A stretch of DNA of 5,521 nt, from NCBI GenBank assembly GCA_016784425.1, contig JADHUQ010000149.1, positions 1 through 5,521 of the forward strand, given 5' to 3'. Positions 5,230 to 5,521 of this stretch are shown here, in pieces (the first letter of the stretch is position 1; each line of letters opens with the position of its first letter). Source of the DNA: Candidatus Delongbacteria bacterium. GTDB lineage: Bacteria; CAIWAD01; BS150m-G50. The notes beneath the pieces were generated by a model. It had not been told where the DNA came from. It ran no database searches and was given only the letters and a program-made list of their open reading frames with translations. A program made the position numbers and the translations under genes.

Positions 5230-5521
5230 TCACTTCACCAGAAGCATCTTTCCGGTCGCAATCTGTTGTCCCTGCTGCAGACGCACCAGGTAAACACCGC
5301 TGGCGTGACCGTTGCCGTCAAAGGAGAAGATATGGCGACCGGCACCCGCATGACCGTCCAGTAGCACTGTGACCAGCTGTCCCCGCAGGTTGAAGACCTC
5401 AAGGCGGGTGGCTCCCTCAACCTGCAGCGTGAAATCGATGCTGGTGGTCGCATTAAACGGATTTGGGAAAACCCGGGTCAGGTTGAAAACGGCAGGCTGC
5501 GTCGGTGGCCCGGGAGCTCCT
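5230..5521 (-). CDS. C-terminal part of a secreted protein with FlgD-Ig / T9SS-like sorting domain (cut by window edge)
   Basis: Reading the minus strand from the right edge gives 96 residues ending at TGA 5232-5230; the start is outside the window. After a proline-rich linker (GAPGPPTQP) comes FNLTRVFPNPFNATTSIDF, then RLEVFNLRGQLV, GAGRHIFSFDG, GHASGVYLVRLQQG and a final KMLLVK. This order (PNPFN, a v.NlrGq strand, G..H...w/fdG, SGvYlvrl, basic terminal strand) is the FlgD-Ig-like / type A C-terminal domain found at the ends of large secreted proteins in FCB bacteria, where in Bacteroidetes it directs type IX secretion and surface attachment. The function of the main body cannot be told. 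A codon-phase match without internal stops and the complete motif set make the reading secure, though whether this organism has a type IX machine is unknown. Confidence 0.88.
   Translation of the reverse strand, partial: GAPGPPTQPAVFNLTRVFPNPFNATTSIDFTLQVEGATRLEVFNLRGQLVTVLLDGHAGAGRHIFSFDGNGHASGVYLVRLQQGQQIATGKMLLVK

Noticed and set aside
3937..5521. Competence island around dprA
   Set aside because: No comEA, comEC, comF, topA or type IV pilus gene is visible; dprA alone does not show a competence cluster.

Overview
This 5,521-base window has moderate GC content. Every gene I can support lies on the minus strand, so transcription runs from the right end to the left. The best guess for the organism is a diderm bacterium of the FCB superphylum or a related candidate phylum (Marinimicrobia, Calditrichaeota, KSB1 or Zixibacteria type). 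Three things point there: an exbB-exbD-exbD-tonB cluster whose TonB has a PEFD-type N-terminus and an acidic stretch after a proline run; an S41 peptidase with a GGGGI motif and a long C-terminal extension; and a protein ending in a FlgD-Ig-like / type IX secretion-like C-terminal domain. This placement is from family resemblance, not from a marker gene.

Layout in transcription order. (1) 5521-5230: the last 96 residues of a secreted or surface protein ending in a FlgD-Ig / T9SS type A-like domain, cut by the window edge. (2) 5229-5023: a 207-base spacer. (3) 5022-3937: dprA, the DNA-processing protein of natural transformation, starting at TTG. (4) 3936-3673: a 264-base spacer with a 17-base near-identical direct repeat, five same-orientation TGACG pentamers and a possible promoter. 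(5) 3672-2086: a membrane-anchored, C-terminal-processing S41 serine protease with a PDZ domain and an intact Ser/Lys dyad. (6) 2085-1761: a 325-base spacer with overlapping hairpins, a candidate promoter with a palindrome in its spacer, and three copies of an ACCCGGT heptamer. (7) 1760-1: exbB, exbD, a second exbD and the start of tonB, packed with gaps of 0, 2 and 19 bases, clearly one operon.

Functionally, the left half encodes a proton-driven inner-membrane motor (ExbB/ExbD) and its TonB arm, which energise outer-membrane receptors. The protease, dprA and the surface protein are neighbours on the same strand but are separated by sizeable spacers and need not be co-regulated. I see no RNA gene, mobile element, CRISPR array or clearly new system. 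The most interesting content is in the spacers (possible operators and alternative hairpins) and in the paired, divergent ExbD proteins.
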